The notes below the pieces were generated by a model. It saw nothing but the letters and a program-made list of their open reading frames with translations, was not told the origin of the DNA and did no database searches. Made by a program: the position numbers and the translations under genes. Shown here in pieces: positions 7,678-15,088 of a stretch of 53,342 nt of DNA (positions are counted from its first letter, which is position 1; each line of letters begins with the position of its first letter). This stretch comes from Nitrospirota bacterium (GTDB lineage: Bacteria > Nitrospirota > Nitrospiria > SBBL01 > JAADHI01): positions 1 through 53,342 of the forward strand of contig JAJDBT010000015.1 of the NCBI GenBank assembly GCA_029261215.1, in the 5' to 3' direction.

Positions 7678-7721
7678 ATCGCTCATCTGAAATAATTCAG
7701 CTGAATTTTAAAGGAGAGAAA

Positions 7722-8210
7722 ATGCGTAGAAACGGGATAAATAATCAGGGCAATCGAAAGATGTGGGGGGTGATTTTACTCTCGGTCATTTTTGTATCAG
7801 GGTGTACTGGTAGTGGCAACAATAGCGCTGACAGTGCCGCAGACCTGAGTGTTCCAAGTGTGAGCGCCACAAATCCAGATGATGCCGCCACAGGGGTTGC
7901 GATGAACGAGAAAATCACAGCCACCTTTAGCAAAGGGATGGATGCGGACACAATCACCTCTACGACCTTCACTTTATTGCAAGGCACAACGCCGGTATTG
8001 GGCACAGTGACCTACGAAGGGACCACTGCGGTTTTTAGCCCCACAAACACCCTGGATCAGAATGCCTCCTTTACCGCCAGCCTGAGTACCGGAGTTAAAG
8101 ACCTAGCAGGCAAGACGCTGGCAGCAAATAAAACCTGGAGCTTTATGACTGACGTTACGCCTGATTCTGAATCAGACTCCGACTCCGAAATTAAGCCAAC
8201 AATGGAATAG
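7722..8210 (+). CDS. Big_5 (bacterial Ig-like) lipoprotein
   Basis: The 162-residue protein has a lipoprotein signal with lipobox VSGC (Cys near 28), a Ser/Gly/Asn-rich linker and one Big_5-type Ig-like domain (about 45-145), recognised from SATNPDDAATGVAMNEKITATFSK and the closing WSF. The tail is acidic and Ser/Asp-rich. AAAGGAGAG precedes the ATG. It is clearly paralogous to the N-terminal half of the 369-aa lipoprotein at 15089, and both follow a copy of the same promoter module. It is probably attached to the outer membrane or cell surface; the ligand is unknown. Confidence 0.85.
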   Translation: MRRNGINNQGNRKMWGVILLSVIFVSGCTGSGNNSADSAADLSVPSVSATNPDDAATGVAMNEKITATFSKGMDADTITSTTFTLLQGTTPVLGTVTYEGTTAVFSPTNTLDQNASFTASLSTGVKDLAGKTLAANKTWSFMTDVTPDSESDSDSEIKPTME

Positions 8211-8346
8211 ATGGAGGAAATCCCATATCAAGTACCAGATGGGCTGAGTATTTGTTCTTGACGGATGGGTCGTTGAGATAGAGCCGTTCGAGGCGGAAGA
8301 CCGAGATTAAATCAGCTAGGCTCATATTTTAAGAAAGGGGGAAATC

Positions 8347-8412
8347 ATGGGATTCGTCATTGCAGTATTGGTTGTGGTCATTTTAGTGATTGTCATTACA
8401 CGCTTGGTATAA
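8347..8412 (+). CDS. Tiny membrane peptide (21 aa)
   Basis: GAAAGGGGGAA followed by ATG opens a 21-codon frame that is almost entirely one hydrophobic helix (GFVIAVLVVVILVIVITRLV). Its strong ribosome-binding site and close likeness to the helix of the 39-aa peptide at 6906 argue that it is real. It ends 15 bp before the ABC ATPase gene and may be co-transcribed with it, perhaps as a small accessory membrane peptide. That role is inference. Confidence 0.55.
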   Translation: MGFVIAVLVVVILVIVITRLV

Positions 8413-8427
8413 GGACAGAGATTACTC

Positions 8428-9108
8428 ATGCTGATAGAGGTTCAGAACCTTAAAAAAGTCTATCAGGGAAATAGAGGCCTTCTCCCCATCTGTTTTGAAG
8501 TAGAAAAAGGGGAGTTTATCGCTATTGTTGGGCATAATGGTGCGGGTAAATCCACCCTTTTAAAGATTTTGGGGGGGTGGATCCTGCCGAGTGGCGGTCA
8601 GGCCTGGATCGATGGCATCGATCTAAAAAACAGATTAGCACTTGTCAGAAAGATCGGTTTTGTCCCAGAAACACCCAAGCTGTTTGAATTTTTTTCTGTA
8701 GAGTACAATCTTAAGCTTTTTGCCCGTCTTTTTAAAATGCCCTTCTCACGGATCGAAGCGGTTTTAAACGCGTTTAACTTGCTGCCATTTCGTCACGATC
8801 AAGTACAGGTTTTATCAAAGGGTTTAAAACAGAGGGTCAGCATCGGGCGCTCGCTTTTAGACGATCCTCCGGTGCTTCTTTTGGATGAACCCACATCCGG
8901 CCTGGATTTTGAGATGACGAAAGATATTTATAAACATCTTCAAACGGTTCATGCCTTGGGAAAAACAATTCTCTTTACTTCTCATCGGCCGGAAGAGGTT
9001 AGAACCCTGGCAACCCGCATCCTTGTCTTGCATCAGGGGGCTCTGGTCTTCGACGGCCAGCCCGATGACTATTTTCAGTCAAAAACACACGAGAAGCTCT
9101 TCTTATGA
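8428..9108 (+). CDS. ABC transporter ATP-binding protein
   Basis: The 226 residues form one ABC ATPase domain: Walker A GHNGAGKST near 35-43, the signature LSKGLKQR near 130-137 (in place of LSGGQ), Walker B VLLLDEP and an H-loop SHRPEE. The type matches ATPases of ABC-2 exporters (CcmA/NatA-like). It overlaps the permease gene by 4 bp (ATGA), so the two are translated together as one exporter. The substrate is unknown; the setting among envelope genes suggests a lipid, peptide or toxic compound. Confidence 0.9.
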   Translation: MLIEVQNLKKVYQGNRGLLPICFEVEKGEFIAIVGHNGAGKSTLLKILGGWILPSGGQAWIDGIDLKNRLALVRKIGFVPETPKLFEFFSVEYNLKLFARLFKMPFSRIEAVLNAFNLLPFRHDQVQVLSKGLKQRVSIGRSLLDDPPVLLLDEPTSGLDFEMTKDIYKHLQTVHALGKTILFTSHRPEEVRTLATRILVLHQGALVFDGQPDDYFQSKTHEKLFL

Positions 9109-10133
9109 TCAGAAATATCATCACTTTGATCTTTAATGATTTGGCCATCGCAGTGAAGAACAAAACATTCTACCTGATTCTGTTTATTCCTTTGTTTGTC
9201 TTTCTATCCTTGAAATTATTGGAGCCGACCGGTGCAAATAATCAAAAAATAAAGATCGGGCTGATACAACAAGAAAACGATGCGCCTGTTCTGATTCAAA
9301 GCATTCAATCAGCCGAGAGCCTATTCGATATTTCTTGGTTTTCCCACGAAGAAGCAGGTCGCCAGGGTTTAAAAGAACGAAAAGTGGACGGACTTCTGCT
9401 AAGGGCTGAAAAAAATCCGAAACAGTGGGTGCTGGTCGTTTTAAAAAAAGAATCCTTCCAAACCCTCGCCATCATAGAAAGCCTTTCCACATTACAAATT
9501 GCGGTTGAAGGACAGGGTAAAAACTGGATCTCGGAGATTAAGGCACTTCAGGAAAGCGGGATTCAAAACCAGACGCTGCCCACATGGGTTTTGATGCTGA
9601 TATTGCTTGTCGGCTTTATCATCATGCCTGCCCAGGTGGGTGAAGAAAAGGAAAAAAAATTGATTCTGGGGCTTTTGCAAACCCCGATGCGCGAAATAGA
9701 GTGGTTACTGGCTAAGGTATTTTCAGGAATGGTTTTAATGAATGTATCGGTTCTATTCCTTCATCTACCGGGGCAATTTGCTTTCGGGACAGGGATAGAC
9801 TATATCGCCTTTCTGATCGTGGGGAGTTTCTGCTTTAGCGCTTTTGGTGTTCTCTTGGGTTTTTTATGTCGTAATCAAGCCAGCGCGAGGACCTTAGGTG
9901 TTCTTTTTTATCTTCCGCACCTGCTTCCTTCCGCATTGTCCGATTTTTCACCACGATTAAATCAGGTTGCCCCTTTATTTCCTTCGCACCAGTTTTACGG
10001 GCCGATTAAAGGCATCCTTTTGGAAGGAGACCTATTATCCCATTCTTACCTGCAATGGGTATATCTTTTTTTCCTCGGACTATTTACCTGTTTTTTGTCC
10101 TACCTACTCATGAAAAAACGCTGGTTGATGTAA
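9105..10133 (+). CDS. ABC-2 type permease
   Basis: The 342 residues have one transmembrane helix near 18-36, a large extracytoplasmic loop (about 40-160), then five hydrophobic helices, ending in the basic KKRWLM. This is the usual topology of ABC-2 (NatB/YhaP-like) permeases. It overlaps the ATPase gene by 4 bp. The phrase EEKEKKLILGLLQTPM just after the first helix of the C-terminal half is typical of the family's coupling region. It is the membrane half of the exporter; the substrate is unresolved. Confidence 0.85.
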   Translation: MIRNIITLIFNDLAIAVKNKTFYLILFIPLFVFLSLKLLEPTGANNQKIKIGLIQQENDAPVLIQSIQSAESLFDISWFSHEEAGRQGLKERKVDGLLLRAEKNPKQWVLVVLKKESFQTLAIIESLSTLQIAVEGQGKNWISEIKALQESGIQNQTLPTWVLMLILLVGFIIMPAQVGEEKEKKLILGLLQTPMREIEWLLAKVFSGMVLMNVSVLFLHLPGQFAFGTGIDYIAFLIVGSFCFSAFGVLLGFLCRNQASARTLGVLFYLPHLLPSALSDFSPRLNQVAPLFPSHQFYGPIKGILLEGDLLSHSYLQWVYLFFLGLFTCFLSYLLMKKRWLM

Positions 10134-10320
10134 TTTCATCCCTATCTTAAGAATGTCTCATCGTTGCAAATTCTGCTTCTTCCCGAAACATGATGCAATC
10201 ATCCTCCGACCGCTGTGATCATTGACGGTAAATCGCAGATGCCGTTTTGGGCTGCCCTGCGTGGCTTGTTTCGCAGGATATGTTTCTTATTCATTCCTTA
10301 TTTAAATAAATAGTTCTTAA
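10134..10320. other. Intergenic region before module copy 4
   Basis: No gene recognised. The sequence has short repeats but no strong hairpin or promoter-like pair before the module at 10321. Confidence 0.3.
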
Positions 10321-10365
10321 TGTGAGCAATATTGACCAGACGGGTATCTTTCCTGCCGGTATAAT
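10321..10365 (+). promoter_or_regulatory. Promoter module copy 4 (dyad plus -10)
   Basis: Dyad TGTGAGCAATATTGACCAGA at 10321-10340, 19 nt, then TATAAT at 10360-10365. The crp tail seen with copies 2 and 3 is absent, so only the promoter part remains. The beta-barrel gene starts at 10598, leaving a leader of about 225 nt. Within that leader a 35-codon frame (10412-10519) has only a weak ribosome-binding site and is not called. Confidence 0.75.
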
Positions 10366-10597
10366 ACCGCTCATCTCAATGAATTGCATTTAAATTTGGC
10401 GATGGATGTTCATGCTGAGTAAAAAACGAAGAGATGATTGTCTGAGCAAAAGTCCGAAGGAAGTCATTACTCAAGGAATATACGTTCAGAAAAAGACAAC
10501 CCACACGAAAGCAGAATGAGGAAAGACGCGCTTACTTTTCAAAATTCGGCCCGCGAGATTATTCATATAAATAGGATTCAATCCTAGAGGAGAAGTC

Positions 10598-11194
10598 ATG
10601 AAATACAAGTTTGTTTTATCCCTGGTTGTTGCCGTGTCACTTATTGGAATGATGCAGTCAATGTCTTTAGCGGAGGAATCCTCTGACTATATGGTGCTTA
10701 AGTACGGGAGCTACTCGCCTAGCCAGGAATACGATATCAATAATATCAACGTCGATAATGAGAGCGGGTTTGATGCAGAGATCGCTGTCGGGCATTACTA
10801 CAACCCCATCTTCGCCATGGAACTGGGAGCTGGATACTTCGAGAGCAAGGGTTCCCTCTCTCCATCTGCGGGCGAAACGAAGCTGAAGGTTATCCCCATC
10901 CTCCTGACCGCCAAGGTTTTTCTCCCTATCGGGCCGCTTATTGAGCCTTATGGTGCCTTCGGTATTGGTTATTACCTTACGAAATTAAACGTCTCAGGGT
11001 TTGGCCCTTCTTTTAGTAGTGACCGCGAAGACGTTGTCGGGCTTCATGCCGGGGCGGGTTTGAATGTGAATATCGCACCTACCGTCTTTCTGGGCGTAGA
11101 GGGGAGATATCTCTGGGCCAAACCGGAGTTTGGGGGTGAGGACATCAAGCTGGATGGGTTCCTCGTGACGGCTGATCTGGGATTCCGATTCTAA
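10598..11194 (+). CDS. Outer-membrane beta-barrel protein (OmpA/OmpW-like fold)
   Basis: The 198 residues begin with a signal peptide (cleavage near SLAEE, residue 26) and continue as alternating hydrophobic beta strands such as FDAEIAVGHYY and AMELGAGYFES. The chain ends in DLGFRF, the C-terminal aromatic typical of outer-membrane barrels. An eight-stranded barrel is likely. GAGGAG precedes the ATG. It is the first gene after promoter module copy 4 and leads into the CsbD, BON and YqjD-like genes, so a role in envelope stress is likely. No pore or enzyme function can be assigned. Confidence 0.85.
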   Translation: MKYKFVLSLVVAVSLIGMMQSMSLAEESSDYMVLKYGSYSPSQEYDINNINVDNESGFDAEIAVGHYYNPIFAMELGAGYFESKGSLSPSAGETKLKVIPILLTAKVFLPIGPLIEPYGAFGIGYYLTKLNVSGFGPSFSSDREDVVGLHAGAGLNVNIAPTVFLGVEGRYLWAKPEFGGEDIKLDGFLVTADLGFRF

Positions 11195-11255
11195 AGTTTC
11201 CCGTATCTCTAAAACAGGTCATTGTAATGTGTGATTTTAACGTGCAGGAGGATTT

Positions 11256-11459
11256 ATGAACTGGGACAAAATCGAAGGCAACTGGAAGCAGCTTAAAGGT
11301 GAAGTGAAGGAGAAGTGGGGGAAGTTTACAGATGATGATCTCGATGTGATCAACGGCAAAAGAGAAAAATTCATTGGTAAGCTACAGGAAAGATATGGCA
11401 TCGCGAAAGATGAGGCGGAAGCGCAGTTGAAGAAATTTCAGGAAAAAAAGCGCGCTTAA
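11256..11459 (+). CDS. CsbD family stress protein
   Basis: The 67-residue protein matches the CsbD family across its length: MNWDKIEGNWKQLKGEVKEKWGK, then DDLDVINGKREKFIGKLQERYG. These are small hydrophilic helical proteins induced by general stress in many bacteria; the biochemical role is not known. AGGAGG precedes the ATG. It lies 61 bp after the beta-barrel gene and before the BON protein, a combination common in stress islands. Confidence 0.95.
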   Translation: MNWDKIEGNWKQLKGEVKEKWGKFTDDDLDVINGKREKFIGKLQERYGIAKDEAEAQLKKFQEKKRA

Positions 11460-11470
11460 TGGACTTCATC

Positions 11471-11507
11471 TTGGGGACACTTACTGGGCTTCGGCCCCTT
11501 AAGTCAC
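11471..11507 (+). terminator. Imperfect hairpin with CTTAAG after csbD
   Basis: GACACTTACTGGGC pairs imperfectly with GGCCCCTTAAGTC around a tight UUCG-like loop. A related hairpin with the same CTTAAGTCACC right flank follows the BON gene at 12370. It may terminate or partly attenuate transcription, or protect the csbD message. Confidence 0.45.
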
Positions 11508-11583
11508 CGTTGATGTCGTGGAAAAGCCTTGCTCCATGTAGCGACAAATCAGAAACACAAACCAACAGACAGGAGAACATGCA

Positions 11584-12363
11584 ATGAAGATACAGTATAC
11601 CTTATCACTCATGGCGGCTGCCGCAGTCGTGCTCATCGCCAGCGGACCGCTACAAGCGTCCGTAACCGATGACCGGATCGAGTCATCTGCCAAGGAGTCT
11701 TTTGTATTCAGAACATTTTTGAAGAATGATGAAGTCGAGATCAAATCCAAGGAGGGTGTCGTTGTCTTGACGGGAACCGTCTCAGAGGAATCTCACAAGA
11801 GCCTGGCCGAGAATACCGTAGACGTTCTGCCCGGGGTCAAGAGCGTTGAAAATCGTTTAAAGATAGAGGGGAGCATTTCTGAGAAGGGTTCGGATGCATG
11901 GCTCACCACGAAAGTCAAAACGGCCTTGTTATTTCATCGGAACGTCAGCGGTATTCAAACGAAAGTGAGCTCAAAAGATGGTGTTGTGACTCTGGAAGGT
12001 GAAGCAGACACCACGCTCGAAAAGGATCTGACGAGCGAATACGCCAAAGATATTGAAGGCGTCAAAAGTGTCGAGAATAAGATGAGCGTGGCCAAGCGCT
12101 CAAAAAAGTCTGGTGAAACGATGGTCGAAAATATCGACGATGCCTCCATTACCTCATTGGTCAAGATGACCTTGCTCGTTAATCGCTCGACGGATGCAAA
12201 TAATACTCAAGTTGAGACAAATCAGGGCATTGTCAAACTAGGTGGCAAGGCTCAGAGTGAGGCTCAAAAAGATCTGACCGGAAAACTGGTCGCCGATGTC
12301 CACGGCGTGAAGCGTGTGCTCAATAACATGACTGTTTCCGAGTCGATGTCGGAAAATAACTAA
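11584..12363 (+). CDS. Periplasmic protein with three BON domains
   Basis: The 259 residues have a signal peptide (to about residue 25, ...GPLQAS) and three successive BON domains (about 28-98, 102-170 and 184-252). Each carries the hallmark pattern of a strand with G(V/I)V.L.G followed by (V/I)xGVKxVxN. BON proteins such as OsmY bind membranes or envelope polymers and rise under osmotic and envelope stress. A good Shine-Dalgarno (CAGGAG) precedes the ATG. It sits between csbD and an lmo0937-type peptide, in the stretch likely driven by module copy 4. Confidence 0.92.
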   Translation: MKIQYTLSLMAAAAVVLIASGPLQASVTDDRIESSAKESFVFRTFLKNDEVEIKSKEGVVVLTGTVSEESHKSLAENTVDVLPGVKSVENRLKIEGSISEKGSDAWLTTKVKTALLFHRNVSGIQTKVSSKDGVVTLEGEADTTLEKDLTSEYAKDIEGVKSVENKMSVAKRSKKSGETMVENIDDASITSLVKMTLLVNRSTDANNTQVETNQGIVKLGGKAQSEAQKDLTGKLVADVHGVKRVLNNMTVSESMSENN

Positions 12364-12369
12364 ATAGAT

Positions 12370-12413
12370 GACTTAAGCCCCGGCGATCCTTTGCGCTCGC
12401 CGGTCCTTAAGTC
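12370..12413 (+). terminator. Compound hairpin after the BON gene
   Basis: Outer arms GACTTAAG/CTTAAGTC (12370-12377 and 12406-12413) enclose inner arms CCGGCGA/TCGCCGG (12380-12386 and 12397-12403). It begins 7 bases after the BON stop and lies 25 bases before the next start codon. There is no T-run, so partial termination or message processing is plausible. Confidence 0.5.
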
Positions 12414-12437
12414 ACCACAAAGTGAAAGGAAGATCAT

Positions 12438-12587
12438 ATGTTGTGGACAATTTCTGTCGTGCTCATCGTTTTATGGGCCTTGGGTTTGGTGAGTAGTTAC
12501 ACCATGGGTGGTTTTATACACGTATTGCTGGTGTTGGCGGTGATCAGCATCCTGGTCAGTCTCATTCAGGGTCGCCGAGTCTTATAA
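12438..12587 (+). CDS. lmo0937-type small membrane protein (49 aa)
   Basis: The frame encodes 49 residues with two hydrophobic helices: MLWTISVVLIVLWALGL, then SSYTMGGFIHVLLVLAVIS and a basic end LIQGRRVL. This matches the widespread lmo0937 family of two-helix peptides, recognised by the opening MLWT and the SYTMGGFIHVLLV centre. AAAGGAAG lies upstream of the ATG. Function is unknown, but family members are commonly found next to CsbD, BON and YqjD-type stress genes, as here. Confidence 0.85.
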   Translation: MLWTISVVLIVLWALGLVSSYTMGGFIHVLLVLAVISILVSLIQGRRVL

Positions 12588-12736
12588 GGCCCCAACGAAT
12601 GACAATATCATTCACCTCAGAATACCAAAGAGACCGGACGCATACGGGGGATCCTGTTTAGATCTCCCGTAATTTCACAATGCCGGGTTTCTTGAGTTTG
12701 TAGTTTAATGAAATCGATACCATAAGGAGAACCATC

Positions 12737-13060
12737 ATGGCTGAAGATCAAATACGTAAGGAAATCGACGCACTGAAAAACGACATTGCCCAGTTTCGCA
12801 AAGACATCGGAGGACTGACCGATGCCTTAAAAACGGTACTTGGCGAAAAGGTTGACGAAACCAAGCGTAACACAAAAGATAAGGCCAGCAAGGCCATGGA
12901 GGACCTCGAAAGCAAAATAGAGGCGCTCTTGGCGCAAGGGTCGGGCGCGGTGAAAAGCGCTGGGGAGAAAGTTTCCGAGCACCCCGGCACGAGTCTGCTC
13001 ACGGCCTTCGGAGTGGGTTTTATTATCGCCAAACTGTTGGGTGCGGGAGACCGACGCTGA
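12737..13060 (+). CDS. YqjD/ElaB-like (DUF883) membrane-anchored protein
   Basis: The 107 residues form a long charged helix (about 1-75), then the motif EHPGTSLLTAFGVGFIIAKLLG, a C-terminal membrane anchor, and a final basic GDRR. This is the DUF883 layout of YqjD, ElaB and YgaM, inner-membrane proteins that in E. coli bind ribosomes in stationary phase. AAGGAG precedes the ATG. The stop abuts the next gene, so it is coupled to the YqjE-like gene. Confidence 0.9.
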   Translation: MAEDQIRKEIDALKNDIAQFRKDIGGLTDALKTVLGEKVDETKRNTKDKASKAMEDLESKIEALLAQGSGAVKSAGEKVSEHPGTSLLTAFGVGFIIAKLLGAGDRR

Positions 13061-13074
13061 ACAGCCTGATTGAA

Positions 13075-13332
13075 GTGATCATCGCTCTGGCGGATTTGCT
13101 GGAGGCGGAAGGGCGGGCGCTCAGACGTTCGGCGCTGCGTACTGCCGTCGCCGTGGCTTGCGTGGGGACTGTTGTTGTCTTGGCGTGGGTGGGCCTCGCC
13201 TTCTTCGCCTGGGCTGGGTATCAATATCTGCTTGTCCGTTCAGGGCCGGCCACGGCCAGTTTGATCTGTGGTTTAGTTCTCATCTTTTTTGCGGGGGTAT
13301 TGGCGTGGCGAATGAAACGTCTCCTCTCTTGA
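13075..13332 (+). CDS. YqjE-like two-helix membrane protein
   Basis: The 85-residue protein has two hydrophobic helices (about 25-48 and 58-78) separated by a short loop and preceded by an amphipathic segment ADLLEAEGRALRRSA. This is the phage-holin-superfamily/DUF1469 pattern of YqjE. The GTG at 13075 is taken as the start; there is no good ATG, and the in-frame codons back to the stop of the previous gene would allow an earlier non-ATG start. It follows the YqjD-like gene as in yqjDE operons. Confidence 0.7.
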   Translation: MIIALADLLEAEGRALRRSALRTAVAVACVGTVVVLAWVGLAFFAWAGYQYLLVRSGPATASLICGLVLIFFAGVLAWRMKRLLS

Positions 13333-13574
13333 CGCCTGACGAAGCCAAGGCACGTTTACGCCTGGCTGCCCAGCGTCTCAGCCCGGTCATTTTAATACAG
13401 CAATATCCGTGCATCGCGACTGGCGTAACACTGGTCGGCGGTTTCGTCTTCGGCCGGGCGCAAATGGAATCTGTCTCCTCTCGTCGATGGCTTACGTCAG
13501 TGTTGTGGCGGGTGATGTTCCGTACTTTATGGAGACTCTCAGTAAAATCCTCCTGCCGGTCGTCAAGAGATTGA
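13305..13574 (+). CDS. Third gene of the yqjDE-like cluster (89 aa)
   Basis: A frame starting with GTG at 13305, overlapping the previous gene by 28 bp, encodes VANETSPLLTPDEAKARLRLAAQRLSP, a short hydrophobic segment (PCIATGVTLVGGFVFG) and a basic tail. Third genes of yqjDE clusters (such as yqjK) are also small and charged, but similarity is too weak to name it. Longer upstream starts would lie within the YqjE-like gene in another phase and are unlikely. Confidence 0.5.
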   Translation: MANETSPLLTPDEAKARLRLAAQRLSPVILIQQYPCIATGVTLVGGFVFGRAQMESVSSRRWLTSVLWRVMFRTLWRLSVKSSCRSSRD

Positions 13575-13754
13575 ACCAAAGAAGAAAACGCTGCCTACCC
13601 TGGAGTGCTGCGTGGTGGATTGGCCCGTTGTTAAGGTGTTATGAGTGAGATGGATTGTTTGTTAACGAAATTGCTTCTCGATCCCAGTTTTTCCTCTTGG
13701 GATGTAGTCATGGCGAACCCATTGCTTAGTGTTTTATCCGTATAAACGAATTAT

Positions 13755-14873
13755 GTGCTTCCTATAATAATGCAAAAAGAACCTAGCGATCATAAGCTCG
13801 CTCCTTCTACCCCCTCAAGGGTTGCCGCAACGCCGCCGTCACAATTATTTTTGTTGGTGCTCGGTACAATTGCGTTTCTTTACCTTGCCCGGCCTGTTGC
13901 CATGCCGGTCTTCCTGGCCTGTATTGCAGGAATGACCTTGAAGCCACTCATCCGCTGGCTTTCCTGCTTTCATATTCCAAAGGCGTTCTCTGCTGCAGTC
14001 GTGATCTCCCTCCTCGTGGTGGTCACCGGAGTTGGGTTTTTTGAGCTGGTTCAACCGGCTTTGGAATGGGTGAATAAGGCCCCTCAACATATGACCAACT
14101 TGCGACGGCGGGTTCAGAAGTTATCTCCAGGGATCTCCCGTTTAAACCTGGCGGCAGAGGCCGTGACGGACCTGGGCGCCACCGAAGCAGAAAAAAAAGC
14201 GGAACAAAAGAAGTCCCCTACGGTCGTGTTGAAAGAGAATCGAGGGGCCAATTCAATTCTTAACTGGACAGGAACGCTCCTGATGGGTGCGAGCGAGACA
14301 CTGGTCTTGCTGTACCTCTTGCTGGCTTCTGGTGACCTCTTTACAAGAAAACTCGTCCATGTAATGCCGACGCTGAGTGACAAGAAACACGTGGTGGAGG
14401 TCAGCCGTCAAATTGAGCAACAGATCTCCAAATACCTGATTTCAGTTTCGATTGTTAATGTCGGTTTAGGTGTTCTTGTCGGTGGGGGACTCCATTTCAT
14501 GGGCGTATCTAATCCTGCAATGTGGGGTATGGTCGTGGTGATTCTGAATTATGTCCCTTACTTTGGCCCCTTCGTGGGTGTGATTTTGCTGTTCATTGTG
14601 GGTTTGCTTACGTTTGATACCTTCTGGGTGGTCCTTCTGCCGCCAGGATGGTACCTGCTGCTTCATCTGATAGAAGCGAATCTGATTACGCCGGTGTTGA
14701 TCGGACACCGCTTCTCTCTCAATCCCGTGGTCATATTTGTTTCATTAATTTTCTGGTCTTGGCTCTGGGGCGTGCCAGGCACCCTAATGTCGGTTCCGAT
14801 TCTGGTGTCCATCAAGGTCGTATGTGACCGAATTCCCAGGCTGTCATTGGTCAGCGAACTGCTCGCGAACTGA
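13755..14873 (+). CDS. AI-2E family (PerM/TqsA-type) transporter
   Basis: The 372 residues have paired hydrophobic helices near 30-75, a soluble central segment (about 100-165), and a block of helices with the family hallmark NYVPYFGPFVGVILL and, near the end, the SLIFWSWLWGVPGTLMSVPILVS region. Family members export small molecules or ions; TqsA exports AI-2 and some members act as Na+(Li+)/H+ antiporters. The substrate here is unknown. The start is GTG at 13755 or ATG at 13770, neither with a clear Shine-Dalgarno. It ends the stress-gene run. Confidence 0.9.
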   Translation: MLPIIMQKEPSDHKLAPSTPSRVAATPPSQLFLLVLGTIAFLYLARPVAMPVFLACIAGMTLKPLIRWLSCFHIPKAFSAAVVISLLVVVTGVGFFELVQPALEWVNKAPQHMTNLRRRVQKLSPGISRLNLAAEAVTDLGATEAEKKAEQKKSPTVVLKENRGANSILNWTGTLLMGASETLVLLYLLLASGDLFTRKLVHVMPTLSDKKHVVEVSRQIEQQISKYLISVSIVNVGLGVLVGGGLHFMGVSNPAMWGMVVVILNYVPYFGPFVGVILLFIVGLLTFDTFWVVLLPPGWYLLLHLIEANLITPVLIGHRFSLNPVVIFVSLIFWSWLWGVPGTLMSVPILVSIKVVCDRIPRLSLVSELLAN

Positions 14874-15000
14874 GCCCAGAACAGGATAGGGCCGCGAGGG
14901 CCTACTGGAGGATTGTTACACTTTTGAACCGTCTTATCGTCTGGTGGTATGTCGAGGGAACGTTCAAGCTTTTATCCCTAAAAGCCACTTATTCTTCCAA

Positions 15001-15045
15001 TATGAGCAATATTGAACATACGACGATTGATACTGCCTCTATAAT
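15001..15045 (+). promoter_or_regulatory. Promoter module copy 5 (dyad plus -10)
   Basis: Dyad TATGAGCAATATTGAACATA at 15001-15020 is the most symmetrical copy (16 of 20 positions self-complementary). Exactly 19 nt later comes TATAAT at 15040-15045. The start site would be near 15052, about 37 nt before the lipoprotein ATG at 15089, as with copy 3. Confidence 0.75.
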
Positions 15046-15088
15046 ACCGCATATCTGAATGAATTTAATTTAAATAGAGGGAAGAAAA

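Noticed and set aside
9305-9490. Minus-strand frame opposite the ABC permease
   Set aside because: Shadow of a clear ABC-2 permease gene.
10412-10519. 35-codon frame in the leader of the beta-barrel gene
   Set aside because: Weak ribosome-binding site and no recognisable sequence.
13158-13304. Longer start for the third yqj-cluster gene
   Set aside because: The extra residues come from an alternate frame fully inside the YqjE-like gene and have no sensible sequence; the GTG at 13305 fits better.
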